Assembly (NCBI RefSeq): GCF_016808335.1
Contig: NC_053146.1
Coordinates: 11,539,015 to 11,603,014 of the forward strand
Reading direction: 5' to 3'
Length of the DNA: 64,000 nt
Origin: Panicum virgatum
Taxonomy: Eukaryota; Streptophyta; Magnoliopsida; Poales; Poaceae
Under the pieces are notes generated by a model. That model saw only the letters and a program-made list of their open reading frames with translations, was not told where the DNA came from and did not search any database. Below, piece after piece: positions 33,610 to 45,998 of the stretch (positions within the stretch are counted from its first letter, which is position 1; each line of letters opens with the position of its first letter). Position numbers and translations under genes: made by a program.

Positions 33610-36446
33610 CGTTCGAAGGTGATTTTTGCTCTAGACCATAAAAAAACATAGCTTTGCCAAAGAACATAGCTTTGCCGAAGGTGATAGGAGGGGTCATCAC
33701 CGCCGGTTTCAAAACCAGCGGTGATGAGAGGGGTCATCACCGCCGGTTCATAAACTGTTGGTGATGAGTGCACCCACCGTTGGTGATGAGTGCTCACCAC
33801 CGCCGGTTTGTGGATGGAACCGGCGGTGAATGCCATTTTTCCATAAAAAAATATTCATATAATAATATTACACCGTTTGTACAACATATATAATATATCA
33901 TTATAGCAGCAGAATTCAATCACATGAGCTCATACATCGAGATTAAACGAAAGGGTTCATACATCAAGATTAAAACAAAGAGTTCATACATCAAGCCTAG
34001 TTTTTGAGCCTCTCTCTGTAGCAAACTTAACAAGCTGCCCATTACTCTCTGGCTGGGCACTTGATATGATCCTAGATATTAACAATGTGACTTATTACAT
34101 GGAAATTGGACAGAACATACATGACTTCAAAATTCAGAAGATCATGCAAAATGTCAACAAGACATGAGACAATCAGATTTGTAAAAAGATGAAAATACAT
34201 GCACAACATCCTTAGCCGAAGAATAAAATGCAAGTCTGAGAGAACTGCAACTATTTTACCGTGAAGGGATCATGTTGGAGGATTTCCAGAGCCACATCAT
34301 CCCTGTTAATTGTAACTGAAACACCATTAGCATGATACCGTTTATAACATAAGTAGAAGAATTCACATCATGTGCTATCTGTCAGGTTGTGAAACCAAAT
34401 CAAAACAATGCCAGATTGTTAAATTAGCTGAGAAATGTGCAGATAAACTTATGGAAGAAAGGTAGATGGGGCAAGAAAATAGAAAACAAGTTTTTAGGTT
34501 ATAATAGTACTCAAAATTACTGACCATAGAAAAAAAATTGTTTTAAAAATCAACAGGTCATGTCTTGCAAACAAGGGATCATTAAAAAGAATGACTCTAA
34601 CATACACAAAGACAACTTAAAAAAAAGACAGCAGTACAACCCAATAAATTTCAAAAAAGATAACTAGAACAAATAGTCTTTATTATTACATTACTCCAAG
34701 GTTCTTCAAATTGGCCACCACATAATAGAATGTAACACTTTATTGGTCAAGCATAATAGAATGTAACAGTTTAATTAAAAATAGATTTGGCCTAACTTTA
34801 CTAATAAATCAAACTAGATGAAGGAATGATGGCATGAGAAAGGAAAGTACCTGAAGCTAAGGAGATGGGATTCCGTAGTAAGTGTATTCCTGTGGAATAT
34901 CTTGATTTCTTGCTAGCCTCTCCAGTATTAATTCTTACACATTCTGGAAGGCAATTCCAATATGCTTCCGCATTGTTGGATACTAATGAAACAAAAAGGG
35001 TCATGAGTCATGACAGATGTCAGCACACCTAGGTAGCGCTCATCTAGAAGTTGTGCCATTCGATCAGCCCTGATATGCAGAATCCAATTAGCATATTATA
35101 TTTGGTAGAGTATTATGTAGTACTTCTATATTCTATAATATTACTACCAGACATCAATATTCACAACATCAGGATTCTTCCTATAAAGCTGCAGAAGGCA
35201 TAGAGCAGCCTTCTTTCTGACAACAGGACGGCCACTACTTGAAATCTGTGACAACATAAGATGTTTCATTAATAGAATCATTCACAAAACAATGAAAGGG
35301 AAACATAAGCAATAGAACATTCACTCACAAGAAGTTTCTGGACATCTGGGGCTAGTGACTCAGAAAATTCTTTCCCACCAATGTTACCTACCTGAAAAAT
35401 ATTTTAGTAAAAGATATAACACATAATGGACACTAAATGGTGCTAATTGTGCAGGAAAGTAAAGTAAAAGCCTTGAAAGCTGCGGCAGTCTGCATGAGCT
35501 GATGAGATTGATACCCCTAAATCATTCAAAATGGTAGGTCTCATTGGCAGACTGTTGCAATCAGTCACAGTTGAGACAATAGACAGCAATGCCCACGCGA
35601 CCAAAAGATGTAGCTGGACAAAGTATAATTCTATCAAACGTCGAACAGTCTGAAACTAGGACGGCTCAAAACTACACCGCGGAACTATCCTCCCGAACTG
35701 ACTAGTGACTACCAATCAGCAATTCAGCACCACGCAGCTCCTCAATTATCGTTCAGCGGGGCATTTCGAGCAAAATACCCAACGCCCAACCAATCAATTA
35801 CACAAATGCATTTGCAGCTAGCAACCTGCAGCATCAAACAAAAAACTCTAAGAGAAGGGAGGGGAACAAGCTAGCGTGACATTCTCATTTTTGAACCGCG
35901 TGCAGCGCCACCACTCCGTGCAGCGCCGCGCCTGGCCGGCCGCTACTCCCCGCCGCCGCCGCACTAGCTGCGCAGCGCCGCCGCGTCCGCACCCCCACGC
36001 AGCACGGGAGGAGAGTCATGGAGGGGAGGGGATCCGTGCGCCGCGCGGCACTGGAGGAGACGCGGGGAGAGGAGGGGCCCCGTGGAGGAAGAGGGGAGTG
36101 GAGGGGAGGGGAAGGAAGACAGGAGACGGGAGAGGGAGGGAGATGGAAGATGTGGAAGGGGGAGACATACAGGAGACGGAGAGAAACCAGATATGAAAAA
36201 AAATTGGCATCACCGCCGGGTCGTAATATGATCCGGCGGTGATGTCTAACTATCACCGCCGGTTCGTATTACGACCCGGTGATGATGTTTGAAAACTTAT
36301 TACCGCCGGTTTGTAATACGACCCGTTGGTGATGAGTGACTATCACCATCGGGTTAATTTAGAACTGGCGGTGATATACTATCACCGTCGGGTTGTTTCA
36401 AACCGGCGGTGATGAGCCGTTTGCAATGATCATATCTGTAGTAGTG
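33610..36446. mobile_element. CACTA-type element with subterminal ACCGCCGG repeats
   Basis: The right end reads ...catatctgtagtagtg at 36446, the inverse of a CACTACTACAGATATG terminus. Both ends hold arrays of tcatcaccgccggttt-type subterminal repeats in both orientations (33690-33835 and 36205-36420), the usual CACTA layout. I could not find the matching left CACTA terminus, so the left edge is approximate. No transposase was recognised; the interior carries an alpha-adaptin fragment. Confidence 0.7.
34851..35391 (-). pseudogene. AP-2 complex alpha-adaptin fragment, intron-containing
   Basis: Three consecutive exons on the minus strand with canonical splice sites: 35391-35329 (GNIGGKEFSESLAPDVQKLL), 35245-35148 (ISSSGRPVVRKKAALCLL...NPDVV) and 35070-34851 (ADRMAQLLDER, FVSLVSNNAEAYWNCLPECV, then ERLARNQDIPQEYTYYGIPS in a shifted register). 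This is the N-terminal trunk of the AP-2 large subunit used in clathrin-mediated endocytosis. Damage: a 7-base duplication (tgactca) in exon 3, a two-base shift before ERLARN, and TAG for the Trp after GIPSP. Retained introns mean a genomic copy, not a retrocopy. It lies inside the CACTA element. Confidence 0.85.
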
Positions 36447-37152
36447 TCCCTCCACTCAAACATCAAAATGGAACAAAATTTTAAGATTAGAGCAAAGTTG
36501 TTTATAGTTTTGTACACAAGTTTCTTCGGGCACAACAAGTGCTCAGTGTTCACACTTGATCTAGCACTATTAGATACGTCTGACGGCATTAAAAGATGAA
36601 CCCACTTTGCTAACCCCACGGTGTTCCCAAAGGACGGGTGAACAAATTCAATTATATATTTTCTTTACGATGACCAGCAAGTTGTACTAGTTACACATGG
36701 TGACAAACTCAATTATTGTATATCTAGTTTTATATTAGGGCGCACTTGTACTACTAGTCGACACAAGCTAATAATTAAGGCGTAACCAAGTCGATCTTAT
36801 CTTCATCTCGCGCATGTTGGATCCAGTTGGTCTTCTTCGGTGCTGGTGAAGTTCGCTGGAGCTAGTGTTACGCTGCGCGTGGTGATGTAGGGCTCGACAG
36901 CAATTGGCGCTTGCTTGGATCGATCCGGTGAGATAGTAGTAGCACTCGATGAGATTTCTATCATTTACTTCAGTCTAGTTTTTGCTTGGATATTGGATGG
37001 TAAACCATTCTTGGATTGTCGCATCATTATTCCGATCCAGATACATTGAATATAAGGTCTGATTTAGCGCATCTGTAAGTCTACTCATGCAGATCTACAA
37101 CCCCTGCAGATCTCCAAGCTGCACAGCATACACAAGCAAGCTCTGTCACTAG
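36447..37152 (+). other. NLR2 upstream region
   Basis: No gene. The segment near 36890-36990 (cttgcttggatcgatccggtgag) resembles 52838-52862 upstream of NLR3 and may be a leader exon ending at a donor. Sequence just before 37153 parallels the NLR3 leader but lacks the normal start codon region. Confidence 0.45.
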
Positions 37153-37507
37153 ATGAATACCCTCCTCCCCAAGCTTGCGGAGCTGGTGGTGGGTTAATAC
37201 AACTTGCAGAAGGGTGTAAAGGGAGAGATCAAGGAACTCGAGAAAGAACTGACCTACATAAGTGCAGCCCTCCGCAAGGTATCTGAGGTGCCGGTAGACC
37301 AACTTGATGAGCAGGCAAAGATCTGGGCTAGCGACGCAAGGGAGCTATCTTATGACATCGAAGATGCTGTTGACACCTTCATGTTGCGTGGCAAGGGCCG
37401 CGAGCAAGAAGGCCAAGACACATTCAGCCTCAAGGGGCTCTTTGCTAAGGCCACCAATTTGTGCAAGAAGGCCAACAATAATCATAAGATCCACAATGTT
37501 ATTGAAA

Positions 37508-38596
37508 CGAACATGGCACCATTTATGCCATTTCGAGTGATTTTGGTGATCGAATGACAACACAACACTTGGACTAATATGATTGTTAAGATGACCATTC
37601 TCAGGCTTTTAGGTTCAAGTGATGACAAAGAGAAAGAGAAGATACGCGTAGCAAGGCCCGAAGGGCCGCCCCTACGGGGGTTCCGCATCCTGTGTCAGCC
37701 TATAGGCACCGGTTGAACCGACGGTCCAAGAAAGGGCATCGGTAGATTGGTCGTACTGTGTACCAGAGACGATGTCAAGTGCCCAGGAGAAGTTTCTTCA
37801 GCACCGGTTCAACCGACGGTGCATTGACGTCAGCAGAAGAGAAGAAGGTTGTGAGTGACCAGTTTAACCGACGGGCAAGTATCGGTTCAACCGGTGGTCA
37901 CTGTGTCAGCAGTAAGAAGTTCAACGGCTACTTCATGTCTTAGAGTGACCGGATGAACCGACGCTACCCCTGCCAGAGGCATCGGTTCATCCGATGATAC
38001 GCAGATTTTCTGCTGACCATTGGAACAACGGCTACAAGACTTGGTGGCCTATATATATGCCTCACCCCGGCCATTTGAAGATTGCTGGAGTTGCTGGACA
38101 TCCCACACACACCCAAGACCATCTCCAAGCCATACAAAAGCATCAAGATCATATCCTTAGCCCTTAGCACACTTTGAGAGTGTTGTGTAAAGGATTAGCT
38201 CTTAGTGAGTGAGATTGCAAGGCTTCGAGCCTTTGTGCTGTGGTTCATTAGCGAACCAAAACAAGAGCATGGTGCGCCGGCACCTTGGAGCGTGAAGTTC
38301 GCCGGCAACGTCATCGACCCTCCGACTTGGTGTGGAGTGGCGACGACATCTTTGTGCGGGGGACGTGGAGACACCCATCCTTTGTGGAGAAGCTCCTTAG
38401 TGGAACCCGGGGCCAATGTGACCGTGATTGTGTTCACGGAAGAGACTTGGTGGCCGAGTAGCAATACTCTTAGTGAGTGCTACAACAATATGGATGTAGG
38501 TGTGCCTTTGTGGCTAACCGAACCACGGGATAAACACCCGCGTCAAGAATTTGCTATCTCCTATCCCGCTCATTAAGCTTCCGCATTTCATACAGG
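37508..38596 (+). mobile_element. LTR fragment replacing the NLR2 NB-ARC
   Basis: About 1.09 kb of non-NLR sequence with several imperfect palindromes (gcaccggttgaaccgacggt near 37707, gcaccggttcaaccgacggt near 37799, tatcggttcaaccggtgg near 37880, catcggttcatccgatga near 37980). Such palindrome clusters resemble Sirevirus LTRs. No internal domains or target duplication were found. It joins NLR sequence directly at tttcatacagggga, so insertion and deletion were probably linked. Confidence 0.6.
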
Positions 38597-39123
38597 GGAG
38601 GGTTACTTCAATGAGCTTATTAATAGAAGCTTGATACAACCCGTGGGAGACAATAAAAGTCCCTTTGTTGTGTTTGGAGAGATGGAGGTGTATGCTTGCC
38701 AAGTACATGATATGGTGCTTGAGCTTATTATCAAGTTGTCAGCTGAAGAAGGCTTTATTGCTATCACTTCATTGTCAGATGGTGGACAAGCAGGTGTATC
38801 TTCGTTGCATCAGAGGGAGATTATCAGGCGGCTATCCCTCCACAACAGCAGCGACACCAATTCCTCAATAAATGAAAGAAAACTTCTGTCGAAAATGAGG
38901 TCACTTGATGTCTTTGGCCGTGCTGATTTAATGATGCCATCCCTGTCAAGATTTCCTATTCTACATGTACTGCAACTAGAGAATTGTTCTGGACTGGATA
39001 ACAATCGTCTTAAGGATATCTGCAAGTTGTACCTCCTTAAGTTTCTACGGCTACAGGGTTTGAAAGTCTTTGATCTCCCCGAGAGTATTGGCAAGCTGGA
39101 GTCTCTGGAAACATTGGACATTA

Positions 39124-39906
39124 TGTTGGAGTAATGGGCTTGGCCCATTTATTCTAAAGCATTAAAAAAATTTAAAGCCCACTATTAATGCTAGGGAATC
39201 AATGTTTAATTCCGTACCGGGAATTGAGGAGGATCTCAACCGACTTAAAAGGTGGACTTCTTGTACACCACTTGTGAAGCCGGTAAGAGGAGGACGGTGA
39301 ACCACACGCGCGCGCTCGCTCGCCTCGCCGGGCCGGGCCGGGCCGGGCCGTGGCCGTTGCCATTCCCCTCATCCATCCTGCACCAGAGCACTGAGGCAAC
39401 TCGGCTCCTCTCTTCTCCCTCTCCAGTTGCAACAACTGAGTTCCCCAACGCTAATTTCTGCGCGCACGTGCAGGATAGGCGGGCAATCAGGTTTTTGGGT
39501 AACGCTTTAGCGTGACTGCTCAAAAATACTAAGGCTTTGCCCGATTGTACGACTACTTCCTGGTGGACGAGCCGAACGACTACGTCGACTACATTCTGGT
39601 GTGACCGTTCGTGGGACTGCACTGCGAACTTCTTCCTGCACCGATTTAGTTCGACTACTTCGACTGAGGCCAACCGAGTAGATGTCTACTCCAGTTGGTA
39701 ACAGCGCAGCCAATGCCTCCGGCAACGGCCCCGCTTTAGGGTACTCCCTGAAACTTTGGTTATTTATATTGTTTATGCTTATATGTGTGATAAGTATAAA
39801 CATGTTCACATGTTTTATTTTACTCCTTAAAGTCATAGAAATATTGTTAGTTTATACATTTAATTTTGGAATTAAAATATACCGAAAATTGCCTAGATTT
39901 CTAACA
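39124..39906 (+). mobile_element. Solo LTR in the NLR2 LRR region
   Basis: 783 bp starting TGTTGGAGTAATGGG and ending ATTTCTAACA, flanked by a perfect 5-bp duplication catta (39119-39123, 39907-39911). Removing it together with one target copy leaves an open LRR frame (LETLDIRGAD). No internal retroelement sequence is present, so it is a recombination product of a full element. It contains a ccggg run near 39327-39350. Confidence 0.85.
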
Positions 39907-40765
39907 CATTAGAGGCGCCGATCATGAATTAGCGATAATGTTACCACTGTCTTTTGGTAAACTAGGAAAACTTGTCCGGCTTCACGCTGAAAGAGTGGAG
40001 CTGCCAGATGGTGTGAGTCTGGAGAATATGAAATCGCTACAAGAGCTGACTGGCATATGCGCTACCTTGCACGCCGTGACAGAGATTGGTAAACTGGGAG
40101 CACTAAAGGCCCTTGATATTAGCATCGAGGAAACTTGCAATTCAAAGGAATTGGTTCACACGTGCCTCCAAATGTGCCAGAGTTCATTACAAGTATTGGT
40201 GCTAAAAGCTCCATTAATTTCTTTTTCGCTGGATATGTCAAAGCTTCCTCCTGGTCTCCAGACCTTCATGTGCAATAGCTACTTTAGGGCATTCCCCAGG
40301 TGTATTGATCCGTCGCTCTCCTGTCTCACTGTAATGTCCATCGGGCTGTGGCGTGCGCGTGTACAGCCTGAGCACCTTGACAAGCTTGCTGAGCTGCCAT
40401 CTCTTCGCTTCCTCAGGATAACCTCACCACTTCCAGCGGATGAGCAGGAAAAGCTCGTTATTTACAGCAGCCCATCTATATTCCCGTGTCTAACGGATCT
40501 TCGGATTTCGTGTCCCTTGTTGTTCCTTGAGTTTCAACCTGGGGCTATGCGAAAGCTTCAAAAACTTTGCCTTGGATTTGACGCCAGAAAGACCGCTGAG
40601 CATTTTCAGACTAATGACTTCGATTATGGATTAGAGAACCTCCCTTCTGTCCAACATGTCGTCATTGAGTTACGGGGGCGCGACCACCCCGAAGCCCAGG
40701 ATGCTATTAGGAGGACAATTAACGATCATCCCAACCATCCGTCGCTTGATTTTTCCTATATGTAA

Positions 40766-41700
40766 GAGTTAAAGGTAAGAGCTGACATCTCTGCATCGAG
40801 ATAGTTCAGTTTTATGTGCATGGCTTGTCTGCTATCCCCGTGCAGTATTTCATTTGTCATTCAAACTGTTGTTTTGTCACTTTTTTTTTACATTAAGAAC
40901 ATATGCTGTCAAACCAACTGCAAATCTTTTCTTTGTGTTACCCTTGTTTAAAACATAGTGGAGTACATTATTAAGGTTTCATTCTAATTCTGTTGGTTCT
41001 TTTGTAGGACAGAAGCAGCTTACGAGATTTATTGCTCGTCATGTACTCAGACATTGGTACGGGATTAGAGGCTAAGTGTGTTATATTTTCCATGATGAAG
41101 TCTATTGATATGATGTTTATGTCAAATTCAAATGTTTTTTACCATCCGTCATTTGTTTTGAATAATTATTCTTATCATGTACTTTATTGTAATAACTATA
41201 GATGCATTATCATTGTGTTCTATTTTGGATATCCCATCCACATACTGTATCAAGTTATTCAATTCGGTGGATTGAGTCTGAGTTAATGTTTTTTTAAAAG
41301 GAATTAATGTTTGATACATACTCCCTCCATACTTAAAAAAGAATGTCGTTTTGGACAGCGACACGGTCTCCAAAGCTTAACTTTGACTTCTTATTTTTAT
41401 AAAAATATTTATCGCAAAGTTATATGTTTATACTTTTAGGAAAGTATTTTCCAAGACAAATCTATTCATATGATTTTTGTATTTTGAAACTCAACAATTT
41501 AAAAGTTATTCATAATTTATGTTTCCAATGTTTGACCCAAACTTTGTCCAAAACGACATTCTTTTCGGGTATGGAGGGAGTAGCTACCGATTGTGACCCA
41601 ATACGTCTTTATCACTGGGCTGTGTGTCCTGAAGTTTCTTAAATAATGGAAGGGAACAAAATTTGCTCCAGTTTGCTATTCCAGAGACCCAGACCACGCG
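40766..41700 (+). other. NLR2 downstream tail (copy T2)
   Basis: Same block series as T1 (gttgttttgtcact near 40870, acttttgtaggacagaagcagct near 40998, aaggaattaatgtttgatac near 41299), followed by cagagacccagacc at 41681, also present in T3. Interrupted by a Stowaway insertion. Confidence 0.7.
41319..41582. mobile_element. Stowaway MITE in the NLR2 tail
   Basis: TACTCCCTCCATACTT...GGTATGGAGGGAGTA, with inner inverted blocks aagaatgtcgttttgga and tccaaaacgacattctt, flanked by TA. Paralogous tails T1 and T3 show the empty site (gatacataactac), confirming the edges. Confidence 0.9.
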
Positions 41701-43035
41701 GTGCCTGGGTGAGGTAGCCTAGTCTACGGTCCCCTGTTAGTTGGCGTCCATATGATCGATTCTCAGACAACGTTATATATTTTCTTTTTTAGTATGTTTT
41801 TTGTTGTTTTCTGCTAAATATTTTTCAGAGAAAGGGAAAAAAATTTGATAAAAAATTTGACAGGAAAGTTTTGAGATAAAAATTTGAAGAAAATTTTTAT
41901 CATCCAAAACTAAAACACTCAGGATAAAAAAAACTTTTGCAGAGAAGTTTTGAGATAAAAATTTGAAGAAAAATTTTCATCCAAAACAGAAAAAACTCAG
42001 GGTAAAAAAAACTTTTGCATCCACAAAAACCAAAAAAACTCGGGTAAAAAATTTTTGAATAAAAAAAGAGAAAATCAGATGGAAAAAAATTGTAAAAAAT
42101 TTTTGAAAAAAGAGAAAAAATTCCACTGACCTGGATGGCGCGCCGCCGCGCCGGGCCTCCCCCGCCGGCGGCGCGCCTCCCCGCCGCGCTGCTCCCTGTG
42201 GGCACGGAGCCCGCCGCCACGCCTTCTTGCTGCACCACTCCCCTCCGTCTGCTCCACCGCCGCTGCTAGCGGAGCCCGCCGCCACGCCGCTCCCCTCTGT
42301 CCGCTCCGCCGCCACCGCTCGCCTTGGGTTGGGGGGGGGGGTGCAAAGCTCCCAAGAGAGTCAGATCCAGAGAGAGAATGAAGAAAGAGAAAAGAAGGGA
42401 GGGGCGCGTGCATGGAATGGGTGGGGCCGCAAGCGTGGAGTGGGTGAAAAATCGACCATCACGGGCGACTGCAATTTCAGCATTGGGTGCCTGGGTGGAT
42501 ACACCAACGAATCTGCTGCCTAGTGACACTAAGGCCAAGGCCCATTCCAGGTGGAATGATGTGGCCCGTATCGAAGCCAGGTCAGCCTGGAACGCATCCT
42601 GTCATCCCACCCTACGGATCAAATCCTGCCCGACGCGAGCGAGGGTGAGAGGATACGGCGCAGCGGCGCGGCATGGCACCAACGGCGACCACCCTCTCCA
42701 CTGCCTTCATTCTCACTGGTAACACGTGAACCTCCACTTCCTTCCTTCTTCTCCCCCTCGCGCCTGCTCCCTAGGGTTTTTGTTCTTAAGGTCATGAGTT
42801 CTTATTCTTCGTGGGTGGCCGGCGGCGTACCGAGGGAGGCCGGCCGCGGAGCCCAGAGATCTCATTCCCTGCCTTGGGAAATTTGACGCTGCAGCTATCA
42901 GGCAAGCAGAGGAATCGCAAACCGGGATTCAAGCGGGGGCATACCAGAGGTAAGTGGGTGCTGCCTGTTCTATATATGCTTGTCCCTTTAGTGTTGATTC
43001 ATCAGATTGTAGAGAGAACTAAACGAGGTTCACAT
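41701..43035. other. Low-complexity and GC-rich intergenic region
   Basis: 41820-42120 is AT-rich with repeats of ttttgagataaaaatttgaag and aaaaaaacttttgca. 42120-42330 is very GC-rich. 42670-42730 and 42890-42945 could be short exons (ATG at 42674 before ggtaacacg; a segment ending gagGTAAGT at 42950), but no product is recognised. Confidence 0.35.
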
Positions 43036-43194
43036 CAGGGGCGAAGCCAGAACCTGGAACCACCGGGGTCGGCCCTGTTAAATACCGGGGTCAAACACGT
43101 GTATGAACAGTGCTGAACAGTATTTTTTTCCTTTGAGTTGACGGATTTCGTCGGGGTCCGGCGACCCCAACAGCAAAGCGCAGCTTCGCCCCTG
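43036..43194. mobile_element. hAT-type MITE
   Basis: 159 bp, CAGGGGCGAAGCC...CTTCGCCCCTG, flanked by a perfect 8-bp duplication gttcacat (43028-43035, 43195-43202). CAGGG termini with 8-bp targets indicate hAT. Confidence 0.85.
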
Positions 43195-43344
43195 GTTCAC
43201 ATGTACTCATCAATGCTCAAAAACTTTTGTTTTCTTTAGATCCATAGGTCGCTGGACAATACGCCATTGCTTTTGAGATGTGGCATGTAGTGTCAAATTG
43301 TTGTTAAGGAAAGGGAAATATGATTCTTTTTCTTTTTATATTCT

Positions 43345-43953
43345 GATGGTGTCTTTTTTGATGTGTGGTTCAATCTCTTGGAGGGCCACACAATTAGTGA
43401 ACAGCTTGACAAATCATGTTGAAATTTGCTACTGTAACATAGAGTACATGAGTATACAGACAGAGTACATGAGCATACTAGAATCTGGTCTGTTAAAGTT
43501 TTACAGCTGCTTCTACAAGCCCTCTTGTCTGTGTTCTTTTTCTCAATCTAATTTACATGTATGGATGATGTAAAACACGAGTTGTTGGGCTTGAGGCCCT
43601 CTGATCTACTTGTATTTTGTCAAATTCTGAGCTCAGCTCATTATAGAATCCTCCCAGATACATGAAACACTTTAAAATAAGTTGTTGACTGGTTTTCTAG
43701 TAACACCAATAACATCGGATGTTATTTAAGCAGCAAAATATACACATTGTTGAAACTAAAAGTTACAGTTCTTCTAGCTATATCTGTATATGGTTATTCT
43801 AGGTAGTCAAATTTTTAGTGGGTACTTTTCTAGCTACTGTTAGTTTCAGGAACCATGATGGTGTTTTTTTCGATGTGTGGTTCAATCACTTGGAGTGCTA
43901 CAGAATTAGTGAACACCTTGACAAATCATGTTGAAATTGGACATTGTAACATC
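43345..43953 (+). repeat. Dispersed direct duplication of about 97 bp
   Basis: 43345-43441 and 43857-43953 share tgatggtgt, gatgtgtggttcaatc, cttgacaaatcatgttgaaa and tgtaacat in the same order, about 85-90% alike by eye. No gene is recognised between them. Confidence 0.7.
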
Positions 43954-43978
43954 TGGACAGGAATACCTGGCGGATTTG

Positions 43979-44050
43979 GCTCCAATCAAGGTTTAGGGGT
44001 TTTACAAAATTGTTCCTCCAATCAAGGTTTAGGGGTTTTACAAAATTGTT
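43979..44050 (+). repeat. 34-bp tandem duplication
   Basis: ccaatcaaggtttaggggtt followed by ttacaaaattgttc occurs twice in immediate succession. Confidence 0.85.
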
Positions 44051-44144
44051 CCAATATATGATTAGAGTCATTCCAATCTCAGCAAAAGTAACAACACTAC
44101 AAAGATCTGGAAAGCATAAATTTACTTTCCTATGTTCTCGTGAA

Positions 44145-44791
44145 TGTTGGGGGAGCCACCTTCGGAGGACGAGCGAAGGCATGGCGCCTGAAGACCCGAA
44201 GCCCGAGGACGATGATCGCGTGGCGCCGAGGTGCGAAGGTCGGGGAGCGAAGCATTGTCAGCGAAGGTCCTCGAGCGAAGCCCTGAGTTTTCGAAGGCTG
44301 ACCCTCGGGGGGTCGCGGTGCGGGACGAATCGGACAAAGTCCAGGCGGTGAAGGCCCGCGGGCGAAGGCCCGCAGTCGAAGGCGCACGTACAAAGGAGGA
44401 ACGGATAACTCGGACGGCGGAGGCCGAGCCCGAAGGTCCGTCGGGAAACGTTACAGCGAAGGTCTCAGAGCTACGGGGAGCTCCACTTGCCAGTCCAGCT
44501 GTAATCCACTGTCGTGACCATTGTTGTAATGTTACCTTAATGCCCACATAATATTCCCAGATCGTAGCAGTTAGAGGACATTACGGCAATTTCACACCGG
44601 CGGGTAGTTGAGCCGCCGGCTATAAATACCCATGTAACCACCCGTGATGGGACATTGAATACAAAGATTTATTGCCCGTGCTTTGATTTTCATGCCATTA
44701 GGCTAAGTGTCGTTTCACCCTCGAGGCTTCGCTCTCAACGAATAGGGCTGTTGTGATATCCCTTCGCCCTGAAGGATATCTTACACCAACA
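44145..44791 (+). repeat. 5' LTR of the gypsy element
   Basis: 647 bp, TG...CA ended, matching 47528-48172 with scattered differences. A TATA-like tataaatacc lies near 44620. Confidence 0.88.
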
Positions 44792-44830
44792 GTTTTGGTA
44801 CCCACCCGCAGTTCGTTCTGACGCGACCAC

Positions 44831-45735
44831 ATGGCGGCGAAGAAAAAAACCAACACCGGCGCTTCGACAGAGGCGAAGGCTTCGACGGAGGCTCGGCCTT
44901 CGGCAAACGACGCCTTCGTCACGACCAACAACTGCGAAGACAACAGCGAAGACACTTCCGTCGACGACCTCGCTGACGGAGAGCCCTCGTCCTCTCCTTG
45001 AGGGACTTCGCACAGCATTGGAACTCCAACCTTCCAAACAGCCACATTCGCGCCTGGGACAAGCTCCACACAGAGTTGTCTGCTGCGTTTCGAACGCCGA
45101 AGCCAGACAAAGTCAACTCGTGTGACTTCCATAACTTGAAGCAAGAAGGCTCCACCTTGCAAGAGTACCTTCACCGCCTCGTCAGGCTTCGCATGAGGGC
45201 TCCAGACATGGCAGAGAAGATCATCATCGACACCACGGTTGCGGGTTTAAGCCTCGGCCCGTGCGCATAGTTCCTCGAACGCCGCAAGCAAAAGACCCTC
45301 AACAGGTTCTTCAAGATAATGCAAGAATATTGCATCTCAAACAAGGGCAAACAGCGAAGACTAGAAGGGATAAACGCGCAGAGGGCGCACAACCACGACC
45401 GATCGAGGCCGCACCAAGCTGAGCAAGCGAAGACCTCGAAGGTCGTGAACACGGTCTCCGGCGATGAAGCGTGTGACTCCCGTCCTCAAAACAACAGAGG
45501 AGGGAGGAGCGATCAAAGCAACCCCAACTGCGGCCGCGGAGACAACACCGGCCGAAGGCAGAAAGTCCCCTACTGCTGCATTCACGACAGGGACAAGGGG
45601 CATTGGACGAGCAATTGCCCCCTCGTCAAGGAGAAGAAAGAAGAATTCGACCGAAGCACTAACACCCAGCCGCCGAAGCCTGTCAACTACACCACCCACA
45701 ACAACCAGCCGCGAGGTCTGCCCCCAACTACCTAG
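44831..45735 (+). pseudogene. Gypsy gag remnant
   Basis: ATG at 44831 (MAAKKKTNTGAS) runs to TGA at 44999. The gag capsid-like segment continues in another register (LRDFAQHWNSNLPNSHIRAW; LKQEGSTLQEYLHRLVRLR), with TAG at 45268-45270, then a basic tail with a zinc-knuckle-like CCIHDRDKGHWTSNC. The retrotransposon gag domain is clear; the frame is broken at least twice. Confidence 0.8.
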
Positions 45736-45998
45736 TGGCAGCCCCCGCGACAACCCCACTGGACTTCGGCGTATCCAACACTCTCACCATCCTTCCCCAC
45801 TTCCATTACAACCCCGCATACACACCTCCAGCCCTCCCAGCCCCTTCGGCACCCCAGATCCCACAAGCACCCACCCCTTCGGCGCCACAGTAAGCGTGGC
45901 AGCAACCACCCACACCAGAAGCCCCCACCTACCTTCCACCACCACCAAAGCTAGAACCCGGCACAGTCCCAGAAAGAGCCAACGATCCCGTTAGAGGC

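Larger units (their letters stand above)
37153..40765 (+). pseudogene. NLR2: CC-NBS-LRR pseudogene lacking NB-ARC
   Basis: Starts at an internal Met (MNTLLPKLAELVVG); the first seven codons found in NLR3 are gone. TAA at 37195-37197 replaces a Glu. The coiled coil (SYDIEDAVDTF) runs to about 37507. An LTR fragment then replaces everything through the NB-ARC, and NLR sequence resumes at 38597 (GYFNELINRSLIQP) with VHDMVLELI and LRRs. A solo LTR interrupts the LRRs at 39124-39906. Reading resumes in frame across that target duplication, and the gene ends at 40765 (NHPSLDFSYM). Confidence 0.9.

Noticed and set aside
42266..42538. GC-rich overlapping frames as genes
   Set aside because: Several frames are open at once because of composition; no recognised motif.
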